Source of the DNA: Streptomyces iconiensis
GTDB taxonomy: Bacteria > Actinomycetota > Actinomycetes > Streptomycetales > Streptomycetaceae
Reading direction: 5' to 3'
DNA: 64,000 bases
NCBI RefSeq assembly: GCF_028657195.3
Contig: NZ_JANCPR020000036.1
Location: forward strand, 37,264 to 101,263
Positions 25,223-33,414 of the stretch are shown here, piece by piece. Position 1 is the stretch's first letter. Each line of letters starts with the position of its first letter. The notes under the pieces were generated by a model. It made no database searches. It was not told the origin of the DNA and was given only the letters and a program-made list of their open reading frames with translations. Made by a program: the position numbers and the translations under genes.

Positions 25223-26163
25223 GCGGTGGTCTTCCTCCGGTTACGGGCTCGCCCGCCGGCGAGGTTGGTGAGCAGAAGCAGCAGGCCCCAGGTGATCAGC
25301 AGGCTGAGCATGGCGGCGGCGACGGACAGCTGTGCCTCGTACTCGCCGACGTGCACCATCCATACGGAGAACGGTTCGAAGCCGAGCACGGTCGCCACGG
25401 TGAACTCGCCCAGCACCATGGCCAGGCTGAGCACGGCGCCGCTGACGACGGCTGAGCGCAGGTTGGGCACGACGACCCGCCACAGCGTCCCCGTACGCGA
25501 GGCTCCGAGGCTTCGCGACGCCTCCACCAGGGTCTTCAGGTCGATGCCGCGCAGCCCGGCGTCCAGCGCGCGGTAGAGGAACGGCAGCGACATGACGGTG
25601 TAGACGAGGACGAGCACCAGGGGGAAGTTCTTGTTCTGGAGGAGCTGGAAGGTGCGGTAGAACGGCGTGGCCGCCAGGTCCTGTTCCCAGGACAGCACCG
25701 TGCTGACCCCGGCGACCAGCGCGATCGGCGGCACGATGAGCGGCACCATGCACAGCACCTCCACCACGCGGCGCAGCCGCGGCAGCCGCAGCGCGACGAC
25801 GACCATGGTGGGCACCATCAGCAGCAGCCCGAGCGCGACGGTGGCGAGGCCGAGCCGCAGCGAGAGCCCGAGCGCGCTGAGCATGCCCTCGTCGGTGAGC
25901 CCCTTGGCGTACGCGTCGAGCGTGAACCCCTTGGCGGGGTCGTCGACGGTGAACCACAGCGAGGCGAGGATCGGTACGACGAAGTAGAGCGCGGCCAGGA
26001 ACAGCACCAGCGCGCCCCCGTACGCCCGCTTCGCCCTCCGGGGCCGCCGCGCCCGCGCGGGCTCCGCCGTCCCGGGCTCCGTCGCTCCGGTCTCCGCCGT
26101 CCCCGGCTCCGTTGCCCCGGTCTCCGCCGTCGCGGCGCTCGTAGCGGCCTTCATCCCAGCCAT
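25219..26163 (-). CDS. ABC importer permease 2
   Basis: 314 residues from ATG 26163, which has GGAG 7 nt upstream and overlaps the previous gene by 13 nt (ATG 26154 with an ATGA overlap is the alternative). An N-terminal Thr/Glu/Ala repeat (ETGATEPGTA twice) and a basic segment precede six transmembrane helices. The EAA loop LVEASRSLGASRTGTLWRVVVPNLRSAV contacts the ATPase. It forms the membrane channel with permease 1. Confidence 0.9.
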   Translation of the reverse strand: MAGMKAATSAATAETGATEPGTAETGATEPGTAEPARARRPRRAKRAYGGALVLFLAALYFVVPILASLWFTVDDPAKGFTLDAYAKGLTDEGMLSALGLSLRLGLATVALGLLLMVPTMVVVALRLPRLRRVVEVLCMVPLIVPPIALVAGVSTVLSWEQDLAATPFYRTFQLLQNKNFPLVLVLVYTVMSLPFLYRALDAGLRGIDLKTLVEASRSLGASRTGTLWRVVVPNLRSAVVSGAVLSLAMVLGEFTVATVLGFEPFSVWMVHVGEYEAQLSVAAAMLSLLITWGLLLLLTNLAGGRARNRRKTTA

Positions 26164-27083
26164 CGGTTGCTCCGTCGTTGCAGCGGAATCTGTACGGCGA
26201 TGACGATCAGCGCGATCACCACCATGTTGAGGCTCATGGCGAGCGCGAGGTTCTCCTGGCCGACCAGCACGTTCCCGGAGAGCGCGTTGGCGATCTGGAT
26301 GGTGATCAGCGGGACCGAACTGCCCGTCATCACGGCCGCCGTCGCGTGCGAGGCGAACGCGGTGCCGAACATCAGCACGGCCCCGCCCAGCAGCGAGGGC
26401 ATCAGCACGGGCAGTCCGACGTGCCGCCAGAACTGCGCCCGGGTGGCACCGCACGAGGCGGCGGCCTCCCGCCACTGCGCGCGCAGGCCGTCCAGCGCGG
26501 GCAGGATGGTGACGACCATGAGCGGCACCATGAAGTACAGATAGGCGAGTACGAGCCCTGTGAAGGTGTACAGGCTGAATCCGGTGCGCTGGAGTTCCAG
26601 GATTCTCGTCACGGTTCCCGTGGTGCCGAGCGTGGCGATGAAGGCGAAGGCGAGCGGGGCGCCGCTGAAGTTCGCGAAGACGCCCGATGCGGAGACGATC
26701 GCCTTTCTCAGCTTGCTTTTCCCTGAGTTGATGACCGCCTGCGCGATGACGGCGCCGAGAACGGTGGCGAGCACCGCACTCAGCAGCGAGAGTTTCACGC
26801 TTCCCGCGAGCCCCGTCGCATAGGCACCGGAGAGCGATGTCGTGACATTGTGCAGGCTGTATTCGCTGGTTCCGGTTTCCGCGTCGATGACCGTGAACGC
26901 GTTGTAGGCCATGGTTCCGGCGGGAATTCCGAAACAGACAGCCATGAAAGCGAAGAACGGTACGACGGCGGGCCAGTGCGCCCGGGAGCGCCGTCGCGGC
27001 GTCCGCTGGTCACTACCAGGCCGCTGCGCGTGCTCCGGCTCCTCCGGTGGCCGCGTCTGCTGTGGTGTGCTGCTCCGAGTCAT
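26151..27083 (-). CDS. ABC importer permease 1
   Basis: 310 residues with a basic, Pro-rich N-terminus and six predicted membrane helices. The coupling motif is WREAAASCGATRAQFWRHVGLPVLMPSL. TM segments such as FFAFMAVCFGIPAGTMAYNAF and ALAFAFIATLG match the binding-protein-dependent permease family (CysTW/PotB type). It begins 2 bp after the solute-binding protein gene and forms one operon with it. Confidence 0.9.
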   Translation of the reverse strand: MTRSSTPQQTRPPEEPEHAQRPGSDQRTPRRRSRAHWPAVVPFFAFMAVCFGIPAGTMAYNAFTVIDAETGTSEYSLHNVTTSLSGAYATGLAGSVKLSLLSAVLATVLGAVIAQAVINSGKSKLRKAIVSASGVFANFSGAPLAFAFIATLGTTGTVTRILELQRTGFSLYTFTGLVLAYLYFMVPLMVVTILPALDGLRAQWREAAASCGATRAQFWRHVGLPVLMPSLLGGAVLMFGTAFASHATAAVMTGSSVPLITIQIANALSGNVLVGQENLALAMSLNMVVIALIVIAVQIPLQRRSNRWLG

Positions 27084-27085
27084 CG

Positions 27086-28237
27086 TCAGCTGACCGCCGA
27101 GCCCCAGCCCTCGCTGATGACCTGCTGCGCCTTGGCCTCCTGCGCCGCCGTCGGGAACTTGGGCGTGCCGTCGACCTCGGGCAGCTTGGCCGCGGCCTTC
27201 TTGTCCGCCGTGCCGTCCTTCTTCATGTCCTCAAGGAGCGCGGGCCGCGAGAAGCCCTTGAGCCAGATGTTCTGGCCCTCGGGGCTGTAGAGGAATTCGA
27301 GCCAGAGGCGGGCAGCGGCGGGGTGCGGTGCGTACTTGTTCACGCCCTGGTTGTAGTACTGCGAATACTGCCCGTCCTCGGGGACGTTGACCTCCCACTT
27401 CACGCCCTTGGACTTCAACTCCTCGCCGTAGCCGAGGTTGAGGTAGTCCCAGTCGATGGAGATCGGCGTCTCACCCTTCTGGATGGTCGCCTTCGTGGAT
27501 TCCACGGGTACGTAATTCCCGCTCTTCTTCAGCTTCTTGAAGAAGTCGAGCCCCGGCTTGACGTCGTCGAATCCGCCACCGTTCGCGAGCGAGGCCGCTA
27601 TGACGGCTGAGAACGCCGAACTCGACTCGTTCGGGTTGCCGTTGAGGGCGACCTTGTTCTTGTAGGCGGGCTTCAGCAGGTCCTTGAAGCTCTTGGGGCA
27701 CTCCTTGACGGCCTTGGCGTCGCAGCCGAGGGAGATGTAGCCGCCGTAGTTGTTCATGAAGGAAGCGTCGGACTGCTTCTGTGTCGCGGGGATCGCGTCC
27801 CAGCCCTTGACCTTGTACGGCGCGAGCAGCTTCTTCGTCTTCGCCGCCTGCATGAACGCGGTGCCCAGGTCGAGCGCGTCGACGGCACGGTCCTGGCCCT
27901 TGCGCTTGGCCGCCGCGTTCAGCGCGCCCTGGCTGCTGCCGCCCGGGTCCTCGTTGTGGACCTTGATGCCGTACTTCTTCTCGAAGGTCTTGATCATCTC
28001 GCCGTAGTTGGACCAGGTCGGCGCGAGGGCGTAGACGTTCAGCTCGCCCTCCTTCTTCGCGGCCTTGACCAGCTTGTCCATCCCCCCGAGGTCGGCGGCC
28101 GAGCGCGCCTTGCCGGCCTCGCTGTTGGCGCCCTGCGCGGGCGCCGAGCCGCACCCGGCCGCCGCGACGGACAGCGTGACGGCTGCTGCTGCGGCGGCCA
28201 GTAGGCGGCTCCTACGGCTGTGATGGTCTGCCTTCAC
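27086..28237 (-). CDS. ABC importer solute-binding lipoprotein
   Basis: 383 residues from GTG 28237 with GGAG at good spacing; an in-frame ATG at 28261 lacks an RBS. The signal (RRSRLLAAAAAAVTLSVAAAGC) ends in a lipobox. The mature part has the class II binding-protein layout: KKEGELNVYALAPTWSNYGEMIKTFEKKYGIKV, later ISIDWDYLNLGY and HPAAARLWLEFLYSPEGQ. It resembles iron, polyamine and 2-aminoethylphosphonate binders. With the divergent GntR and a HAD gene nearby, a phosphonate substrate is a reasonable guess, not a demonstrated one. Confidence 0.9.
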   Translation of the reverse strand: MKADHHSRRSRLLAAAAAAVTLSVAAAGCGSAPAQGANSEAGKARSAADLGGMDKLVKAAKKEGELNVYALAPTWSNYGEMIKTFEKKYGIKVHNEDPGGSSQGALNAAAKRKGQDRAVDALDLGTAFMQAAKTKKLLAPYKVKGWDAIPATQKQSDASFMNNYGGYISLGCDAKAVKECPKSFKDLLKPAYKNKVALNGNPNESSSAFSAVIAASLANGGGFDDVKPGLDFFKKLKKSGNYVPVESTKATIQKGETPISIDWDYLNLGYGEELKSKGVKWEVNVPEDGQYSQYYNQGVNKYAPHPAAARLWLEFLYSPEGQNIWLKGFSRPALLEDMKKDGTADKKAAAKLPEVDGTPKFPTAAQEAKAQQVISEGWGSAVS

Positions 28238-28536
28238 GTTCTCACTCCAGGATCTCTTCATGCGCACAGTCAGCCACTGGGCCACCTGTATGGACAAGCT
28301 GGATTCGTTGAGCCTGGGCAAGCTAACAGCACGCACAGGTATGCGCAAAGCTCTGAAGCTCAGCAAATGCCCAGCTCAAAGCGTTATTTGGATTGAGGTT
28401 TAGACCCCGCAAGAGCGGTTATACGCTACTGTCGCACTGCTTCAAGGTGCATCCCCCTGCGCACAGATGGCATGATCAGCCCGAGCCTGGAGCACACACA
28501 GCCGCAGCAGCAGAGCCGCAGCAGAGGAGACGCACC
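28238..28536. promoter_or_regulatory. Divergent promoter region of importer and GntR gene
   Basis: About 300 bp, distinctly more AT-rich than its surroundings. It contains GTTTAGAC at 28398-28405, which fits the HutC/GntR-UTRA half-operator pattern GTnTAnAC and is embedded in GGTTTAGACC. A near match (GTATGGAC) lies close to 28288. Binding by the GntR protein is inferred from position. Confidence 0.45.
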
Positions 28537-29286
28537 TTGTCCGCACGCCAGGGCCGACGGCACGAGCAGATCGCCGACGAGCTCCGCCGCGCCATCGCCG
28601 ACGGCCGCTACCCCATCGGCGCGACCCTCCCCTCCGAGGCCGAACTCGCCACCGCGCACGACGCCTCACGCGGCACCGTCAGGCAGGCCGTCTCCGCACT
28701 GCTCGCCGAGGGCCTGGTCGGCTCCCGCCAGGGCGCCCGCCGCGTCGTGCTGTCCACCACGCCCAGCCAGAGCTTCACCGAACTGCGCAGCTTCGCCCAG
28801 TGGGCACGCGCCGGAGGCCGCACGGCCGGCGGACGCGTGATCACCGCGAACTGGGACACGGCACGCGCCGACGAGGCCGGCCTGCTCCAGGTCCCGCACG
28901 CGGCGCCCGTACTCCGCGTGCTGCGGCTGCGCACCCTGGACGAGGACCCCGTGCTGCTCGAACGCACCGTCTACGCCGAGTGGATCGCCCCCGCCGTCGC
29001 AGCACTCCCCCACGACTCCGAGTCCGTCACCCAGCGGCTCTACGACGACACGGGCCTGGTCTTCGCACACGGCGAGCACCACATCGACGCCGTCGCCGCC
29101 GGAACGGCCGACGCCGAACACCTGCGGCTGCGCCGCGGCAGCCCCCTCCTGCGCGTACGCCGTACGACGACCACGGCCGAGGGGCGGCCCGTCGAGACCT
29201 CGGACGACCGCTACAGCCCGGGTTCCGTCGTCTTCACCGTCCGCAACTCCACCCAGACCAACCCCCTCACCCGCTCCCGCGCCTGA
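28537..29286 (+). CDS. GntR/HutC-family regulator with UTRA domain
   Basis: 249 residues from a TTG at 28537 preceded by AGGAG with a 7-nt spacer; the frame upstream is non-coding in character. The winged helix is RHEQIADELRRAIADGRYPIGATLPSEAELATAHDASRGTVRQAVSALLAEGLV. The UTRA effector domain (about 80-245) includes RTVYAEWIAPAVAALP and LRLRRGSPLLRVRRTTTT. It is divergent from the ABC importer and probably represses it until an effector, likely the transported compound or a phosphorylated derivative, binds. Confidence 0.92.
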   Translation: MSARQGRRHEQIADELRRAIADGRYPIGATLPSEAELATAHDASRGTVRQAVSALLAEGLVGSRQGARRVVLSTTPSQSFTELRSFAQWARAGGRTAGGRVITANWDTARADEAGLLQVPHAAPVLRVLRLRTLDEDPVLLERTVYAEWIAPAVAALPHDSESVTQRLYDDTGLVFAHGEHHIDAVAAGTADAEHLRLRRGSPLLRVRRTTTTAEGRPVETSDDRYSPGSVVFTVRNSTQTNPLTRSRA

Positions 29287-29328
29287 CCTCTCCGGCACGC
29301 GCACCGACCGACGAACAGCGAGCCCGCA

Positions 29329-29967
29329 TTGCCCAGCCCCCTGCCCGCCGCCCTCCTCTGCGACATGGACGGCACCCTCGTCGACACCGAACGCGACTGG
29401 CTCGCCACCCTCGCCGAGCTGCTGGCCGCGTACGGCGCCGCGCCGGAACCGGGCGAACTCGCCGCCGCCTTCGCCGGACTCCCGCTCCCCGACGCCGCAG
29501 CGCGCGTCGCCGCGCGCGTCCCCCTGACCGAGGCCGAGGCCAGGGAGACGCTCGACCGTGCGTTCACCGCGCGCGTGCGCGCCGGGGTCACCATCCAGCC
29601 GGGCGCGCTGGCGCTGCTCGACGGCGCGCGGGAGCTGGGCATACCTGTGGGACTCGTCACGGCGTCCGAGCGGACCGTGACGGACCTCATCCTGCTGACC
29701 CTGGGCGCGCACCGGTTCGCCTGCTCCGTCACCTCGGGCGAGACCCCGCGCGGCAAGCCGCACCCGGACCCGTACCTCGCGGCAGCCGCCGCGCTCGGCG
29801 TCCCCGCCACCGGCTGCCTGGCCGTCGAGGACACCCCCACGGGCGTCACCTCGGCGCTCGCCGCCGGCTGCCGGGTCCTGGCGGTGCCCACCGTCGACGG
29901 CATCGCACCGGGACCCCGTACGACGCTGGCCCCCACCCTCGAAGCGGTCGACCTCTCGGCGCTGTGA
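29329..29967 (+). CDS. HAD hydrolase, possible importer partner
   Basis: 212 residues from a TTG start. Motifs: LLCDMDGTLVDTERDW, VTASERTV, GKPHPDPY and LAVEDTPTGVTSALAAG. The small helical cap puts it in the beta-phosphoglucomutase/phosphatase group. It follows the GntR gene by 42 bp in the same direction and is probably co-transcribed. A phosphonoacetaldehyde hydrolase role (as in 2-AEP use) is not supported: no obvious Schiff-base lysine was recognised in the cap, so a generic phosphatase is equally likely. Confidence 0.88.
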   Translation: MPSPLPAALLCDMDGTLVDTERDWLATLAELLAAYGAAPEPGELAAAFAGLPLPDAAARVAARVPLTEAEARETLDRAFTARVRAGVTIQPGALALLDGARELGIPVGLVTASERTVTDLILLTLGAHRFACSVTSGETPRGKPHPDPYLAAAAALGVPATGCLAVEDTPTGVTSALAAGCRVLAVPTVDGIAPGPRTTLAPTLEAVDLSAL

Positions 29968-30267
29968 GCCTGCCCTCTCCCTCGCGGAGAGGCACGTGCG
30001 GCACAGCACACGCGGCACAGCACGGGCAGCACATGCGGCGCACCCCGCGGCGGCGTGCTCGCGGAGCCCTGTTGCGCCTGCTGCCGCCGCGCCACCGGGG
30101 TACGCGCCGTTCCCTCCCGCCCACCCGCCCGTCGCCCTCTCACGCCCCCCTGAGGCTCCCTCTCGGGCGGCGAGAAGACTGGAGGAGGCAGCGGGAAGAC
30201 CGCGGGGAGGCCACGAGAAAGCCACGAGAGGCAGCGAGAAGGCAGCAAGAAGGCCCCGGCAGCACGC
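29968..30267. other. Intergenic low-complexity stretch
   Basis: No gene seen. 29990-30035 has GGCACAGCA-like short repeats, and 30160-30260 is purine-rich with repeated GAGAAGGC/CACGAGA units. It ends in the hup terminator. Confidence 0.5.
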
Positions 30268-30301
30268 AAGGGCGGTCACCCCGTGTGGGGTGACCGCCCT
30301 T
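30268..30301 (-). terminator. Terminator of hup
   Basis: Fifteen-base-pair perfect stem AAGGGCGGTCACCCC / GGGGTGACCGCCCTT with a GTGT loop, 20 bp beyond the HU gene stop. Confidence 0.92.
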
Positions 30302-30321
30302 GGCGTGTGGCGTGCCGGGGG

Positions 30322-30603
30322 TTACTTACCCTTGGCAGCTTCCTTCAGCTTGGACCCCGCCGAAACCTTGACGCTGTACCCGGCCGGGATCTGGATCGGG
30401 TCACCGGTCTGCGGGTTGCGCGCGGTGCGAGCGGCACGGTGGGTGCGCTCGAAGGTGAGGAAGCCGGGAATGGTGACCTTCTCGTCGCCCTTGGCAACGA
30501 CCTCGCCGACGGTCTCGGCGAAGGCCGCCAGGACGGCGTCGGCGTCCTTACGGGTCACCTCGGCGCGCTCGGACAGAGCGGCCACCAGCTCACTGCGGTT
30601 CAT
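30322..30603 (-). CDS. hup: HU-family nucleoid protein
   Basis: 93 residues from ATG 30603, GGGAG upstream. The HU fold is plain: MNRSELVAALSERAEVTRKDADAVLAAFAETVGEVVAKGDEKVTIPGFLTFERTHRAARTARNPQTGDPIQIPA, with the DNA-binding arm RNPQTGDPI. This is the short HU (HupA type) of Streptomyces, which lacks the Lys/Ala-rich tail of HupS. It binds DNA without sequence specificity and compacts the nucleoid in growing hyphae. It is monocistronic. Confidence 0.96.
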   Translation of the reverse strand: MNRSELVAALSERAEVTRKDADAVLAAFAETVGEVVAKGDEKVTIPGFLTFERTHRAARTARNPQTGDPIQIPAGYSVKVSAGSKLKEAAKGK

Positions 30604-30915
30604 AATTCGTACTCCCGTGTATTTCTTGCCGATGAGGGGTGCCACGCGGCGGAGCCGCATGTCAGGTGCTGCTGCGAAGCCGATGCTGCCAGGGCCCTGT
30701 GACAGTCCCCGGACCCGGGTCTGCCTTCGAGCCCTCGCGCCCCTTGGGGTATCCCCCGGACCGAGTCCTTGGGATGGGCTCTCCCCCGGACGGAGTCCTT
30801 GGGAAAGCATCCTGCCCCTACCTGCGGCGGGAAAGCCAATCCGGCGTCCTCGCTGTGGTGACGGACCATGGCTTTTGGCTGCCCGCCACACTAAGGGGAC
30901 CGCCCGGGTGAGCTG
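30604..30915. other. Upstream region of hup with direct repeats
   Basis: No gene seen. Two copies of CCCCCGGAC(C/G)GAGTCCTTGGGA lie between about 30749 and 30802, and a CCCTTGGGGTATCCCCC element just before them. The part nearest 30603 must hold the hup promoter. Confidence 0.5.
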
Positions 30916-32340
30916 TCACCCGACGCGCCGGTCCTCTCCCTGCGCGGCCCCCTGTGCGGCGTTGCGCACGGCGTCGGCGACGGCCCCGGAAACCTTCTCG
31001 TTGAAGACGCTGGGCACGATGTAGTTCGGGTTCAGCTCGTCCTCGGTGACCACGTCGGCGAGGGCGCGTGCCGCGGCCAGCATCATGTCGTCGTTCACGG
31101 TGTGCGACTGCGCGTCGAGCAGGCCGCGGAAGACGCCGGGGAAGACCAGCACGTTGTTGATCTGGTTCGGGAAGTCCGAGCGGCCCGTTGCCACGACGGA
31201 GGCGGACTCACGCGCGGCGGCTGGGTCGACCTCCGGGTCGGGATTGGCGAGCGCGAACACGATGGCGCCGTCCGCCATCTTGGCCACGTCGCTGCCGTCC
31301 AGCACGTTCGGCGCCGAGACGCCGATGAACACGTCAGCGCCGACGACCGCGTCCTTGAGCGTGCCCGTACGGCCCTCGGGGTTCGTGTTGTCGGCGACCC
31401 AGCGCATCGGCGAGCCCTCCTCGGCCGACGCGAGGTCCTCGCGCCCCGAGTGCACGACACCGTGGATGTCGGCGGCGACGGCGTGCTTGACGCCCGCCTC
31501 CAGCAGCAGCTTGAGGATGGCCGTACCTGCGGCGCCGGCGCCGGACATCACCACGCGGATGTCCTCGATCCGCTTGTCCACGACACGCAGCGCGTTGTAG
31601 AGCGCCGAGAGCACGACGATGGCCGTTCCGTGCTGGTCGTCGTGGAAGACGGGGATGTCCAGGGCCTCGCGCAGCCGCGCCTCGATCTCGAAGCAGCGGG
31701 GGGCGGAGATGTCCTCCAGGTTGATCCCGGCGAAGCCCGGCGCGATGGCCTTGACGATCTGGACGATCGCGTCGGAGTCCTGGGTGTCCAGGCAGAGCGG
31801 CCAGGCGTCGATCCCGGCGAACCGCTTGAAGAGGGCCGCCTTGCCCTCCATGACGGGCAGCGCGGCCTGCGGGCCGATGTTCCCGAGCCCGAGCACGGCG
31901 GAACCGTCGGTCACGACGGCAACGCTGTTCCGCTTGATCGTGAGCCGTCTCGCGTCCTCGGGGTGCTCCGCGATCTGCGTACAGACGCGTGCCACACCCG
32001 GGGTGTAGATCATCGAAAGGTCGTCGCGATTGCGAATGGGGTGCTTGGACGACATCTCGATCTTGCCGCCGAGGTGCATGAGAAACGTACGGTCCGAGAC
32101 CTTGCCCAGCGTGACCCCGTCGATCGCACGGAGCTCGTCCACGATCTCGTCGGCGTGCGCCGTCGAGCTTGCCGCGATCGTCACGTCGATCCGCAGCCGC
32201 TCATGGCCGGACGCGGTCACGTCGAGGGCCGTCACCGAGCCACCCGAGGACTCCACGACCGTGGTGATCTGACTGACCGCCGTCCCGCCTGCGGGAACCT
32301 CCAGGCGGACCGTCATCGAATAGGAGACGCTTGGCGCCAT
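30916..32340 (-). CDS. NAD(P)-dependent malic enzyme with N-terminal ACT-like domain
   Basis: 474 residues, ATG 32340 after AGAGGGAAG. Residues about 5-85 form an ACT-like regulatory domain (SMTVRLEVPAGGTAVSQITTVVESSGGSVTALDV). The malic enzyme part has IYTPGVARVC, NSVAVVTDGSAVLGLGNIGP, the metal/substrate segment NLEDISAPRCFEIE, FHDDQHGTA and the nucleotide-binding VMSGAGAAGTAIL. It decarboxylates malate to pyruvate, supplying NAD(P)H and acetyl units. The ACT-like domain suggests feedback by a small ligand. It lies next to hup. Confidence 0.94.
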   Translation of the reverse strand: MAPSVSYSMTVRLEVPAGGTAVSQITTVVESSGGSVTALDVTASGHERLRIDVTIAASSTAHADEIVDELRAIDGVTLGKVSDRTFLMHLGGKIEMSSKHPIRNRDDLSMIYTPGVARVCTQIAEHPEDARRLTIKRNSVAVVTDGSAVLGLGNIGPQAALPVMEGKAALFKRFAGIDAWPLCLDTQDSDAIVQIVKAIAPGFAGINLEDISAPRCFEIEARLREALDIPVFHDDQHGTAIVVLSALYNALRVVDKRIEDIRVVMSGAGAAGTAILKLLLEAGVKHAVAADIHGVVHSGREDLASAEEGSPMRWVADNTNPEGRTGTLKDAVVGADVFIGVSAPNVLDGSDVAKMADGAIVFALANPDPEVDPAAARESASVVATGRSDFPNQINNVLVFPGVFRGLLDAQSHTVNDDMMLAAARALADVVTEDELNPNYIVPSVFNEKVSGAVADAVRNAAQGAAQGEDRRVG

Positions 32341-32653
32341 TGCCGACTTCCCTCTGCTTTCCCTTGTCACGTTGTGCACGCACCCCGCCCGCACGGCCGC
32401 ATATTTTCCGGGCCGGGACAGGGCACGTCACCAGATCGTCCCACCTACCCCCGGGTACGCGGTAACGCGTCCCCTCTTGCGGAAACGAGGTTTCACCATA
32501 CGAGAGAAGGTCATCGGCACGTAACCCCCCACTCCTTCGCGGGAAAACCCCCACCAACCTCCCGTAAGACGCCGGAATCCCATGGAAACGGATCAAAGCT
32601 GCCCTAAGATCACCCCGCACACTGCTATCCGCGTACATCGGGAGATCCGGAAC
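32341..32653. promoter_or_regulatory. Divergent promoter region of malic enzyme and cold-shock genes
   Basis: No gene. It holds the 5' regions of two divergent genes. The cold-shock transcript probably has a long leader, since GGGAGATCC RBS-like sequence is found just before the ATG. No clear operator was seen. Confidence 0.4.
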
Positions 32654-32860
32654 ATGGCTCAGGGCACGGTCAAGTGGTTCAACGCCGAGAAGGGATACGG
32701 CTTCATCGCACAGGAGGGCGGCGGACCGGACGTCTTCGTGCACTACAGCTCGATCGACAGCGACGGGTACCGCAGTCTGGAGGACGCCCAGCGCGTCGAG
32801 TTCGAGATCGCCCAGGGCCGCAAGGGCCCGCAGGCCGAGCAGGTACGCGTCGTCAACTGA
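32654..32860 (+). CDS. CspA-type cold-shock protein
   Basis: 68 residues. MAQGTVKWFNAEKGYGFIAQEGGGPDVFVHYSSI contains both RNA-binding motifs, KGYGFI (RNP1) and VFVHY (RNP2). It is a single five-strand OB-fold protein that binds RNA/ssDNA and melts mRNA structure. The start was placed at the ATG next to GGAGATCCGGAAC. A strong terminator lies 130 bp downstream, after a stretch of GACTCACGGACCAC repeats. Confidence 0.95.
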   Translation: MAQGTVKWFNAEKGYGFIAQEGGGPDVFVHYSSIDSDGYRSLEDAQRVEFEIAQGRKGPQAEQVRVVN

Positions 32861-32988
32861 CGCACCAGGACCCGCGCGAACCACCGACGGAGCCCTCCAC
32901 GGACTCACGAACCAGGACTGACGGACCACGGGCCGGGACCCGGAACCTGCGGACTCACGGACCACGGACTCACGGACCGCACAAGAAG

Positions 32989-33017
32989 AAAACCCCCACC
33001 GATCCGGTGGGGGTTTT
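32989..33017 (+). terminator. Rho-independent terminator of the cold-shock gene
   Basis: Thirteen-base-pair stem AAAACCCCCACCG / CGGTGGGGGTTTT with an ATC loop; the 3' arm provides the T-run. Imperfect GACTCACGGACCAC repeats fill 32895-32980 before it. Confidence 0.93.
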
Positions 33018-33414
33018 CCTTCGTTCAGTGACACCGACCCGCCAGCTCGCCTCGCGGCAAGTGGGCGCTCGAAGCGCCTATGGTTGGGCCCGGGGGCATG
33101 GATCGGGCCGGTGCCACCACCCAGGCTAACAAACCACCCGGGCCACTGATTCCGCCCCGCAGAACTTCTTTCCCACGCCCCTCGCCACGCCACGCCGCAC
33201 CCCTCAACTGCCCGCGCTGACCTGCGCTTACGGGGCGGTCGCCGGTTCGGGAAGCAGCAGCGACGAGTGGGCCTCGCTGTCCTCGTCCCCCGAGGGCGCA
33301 GCGAGCGCCGCACGGCCCCGGAACGGCCCTGCTGGTCGGCGTTCGGGCTGGCATTCTGGCCAGCGCTCTGGTCGACGCTCTGACCGGCGTGCTGTCCTGG
33401 ATCCTGGCGCCGGC
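33018..33414. other. Intergenic stretch, possible low-complexity remnant
   Basis: No gene can be supported. From about 33330 to 33415 there are degenerate ~15-bp repeats (CTGGTCGGCG, CTGGCCAGCG, CTCTGGTCGACG) that on the minus strand would read as Gln/Asn/Ser-rich protein, but no start, RBS or domain accompanies them. Confidence 0.4.

Noticed and set aside
28393..28536. 48-codon upstream extension of the GntR gene
   Set aside because: The segment is AT-rich promoter DNA, and the TTG at 28537 has AGGAG at ideal spacing just before the conserved HTH.
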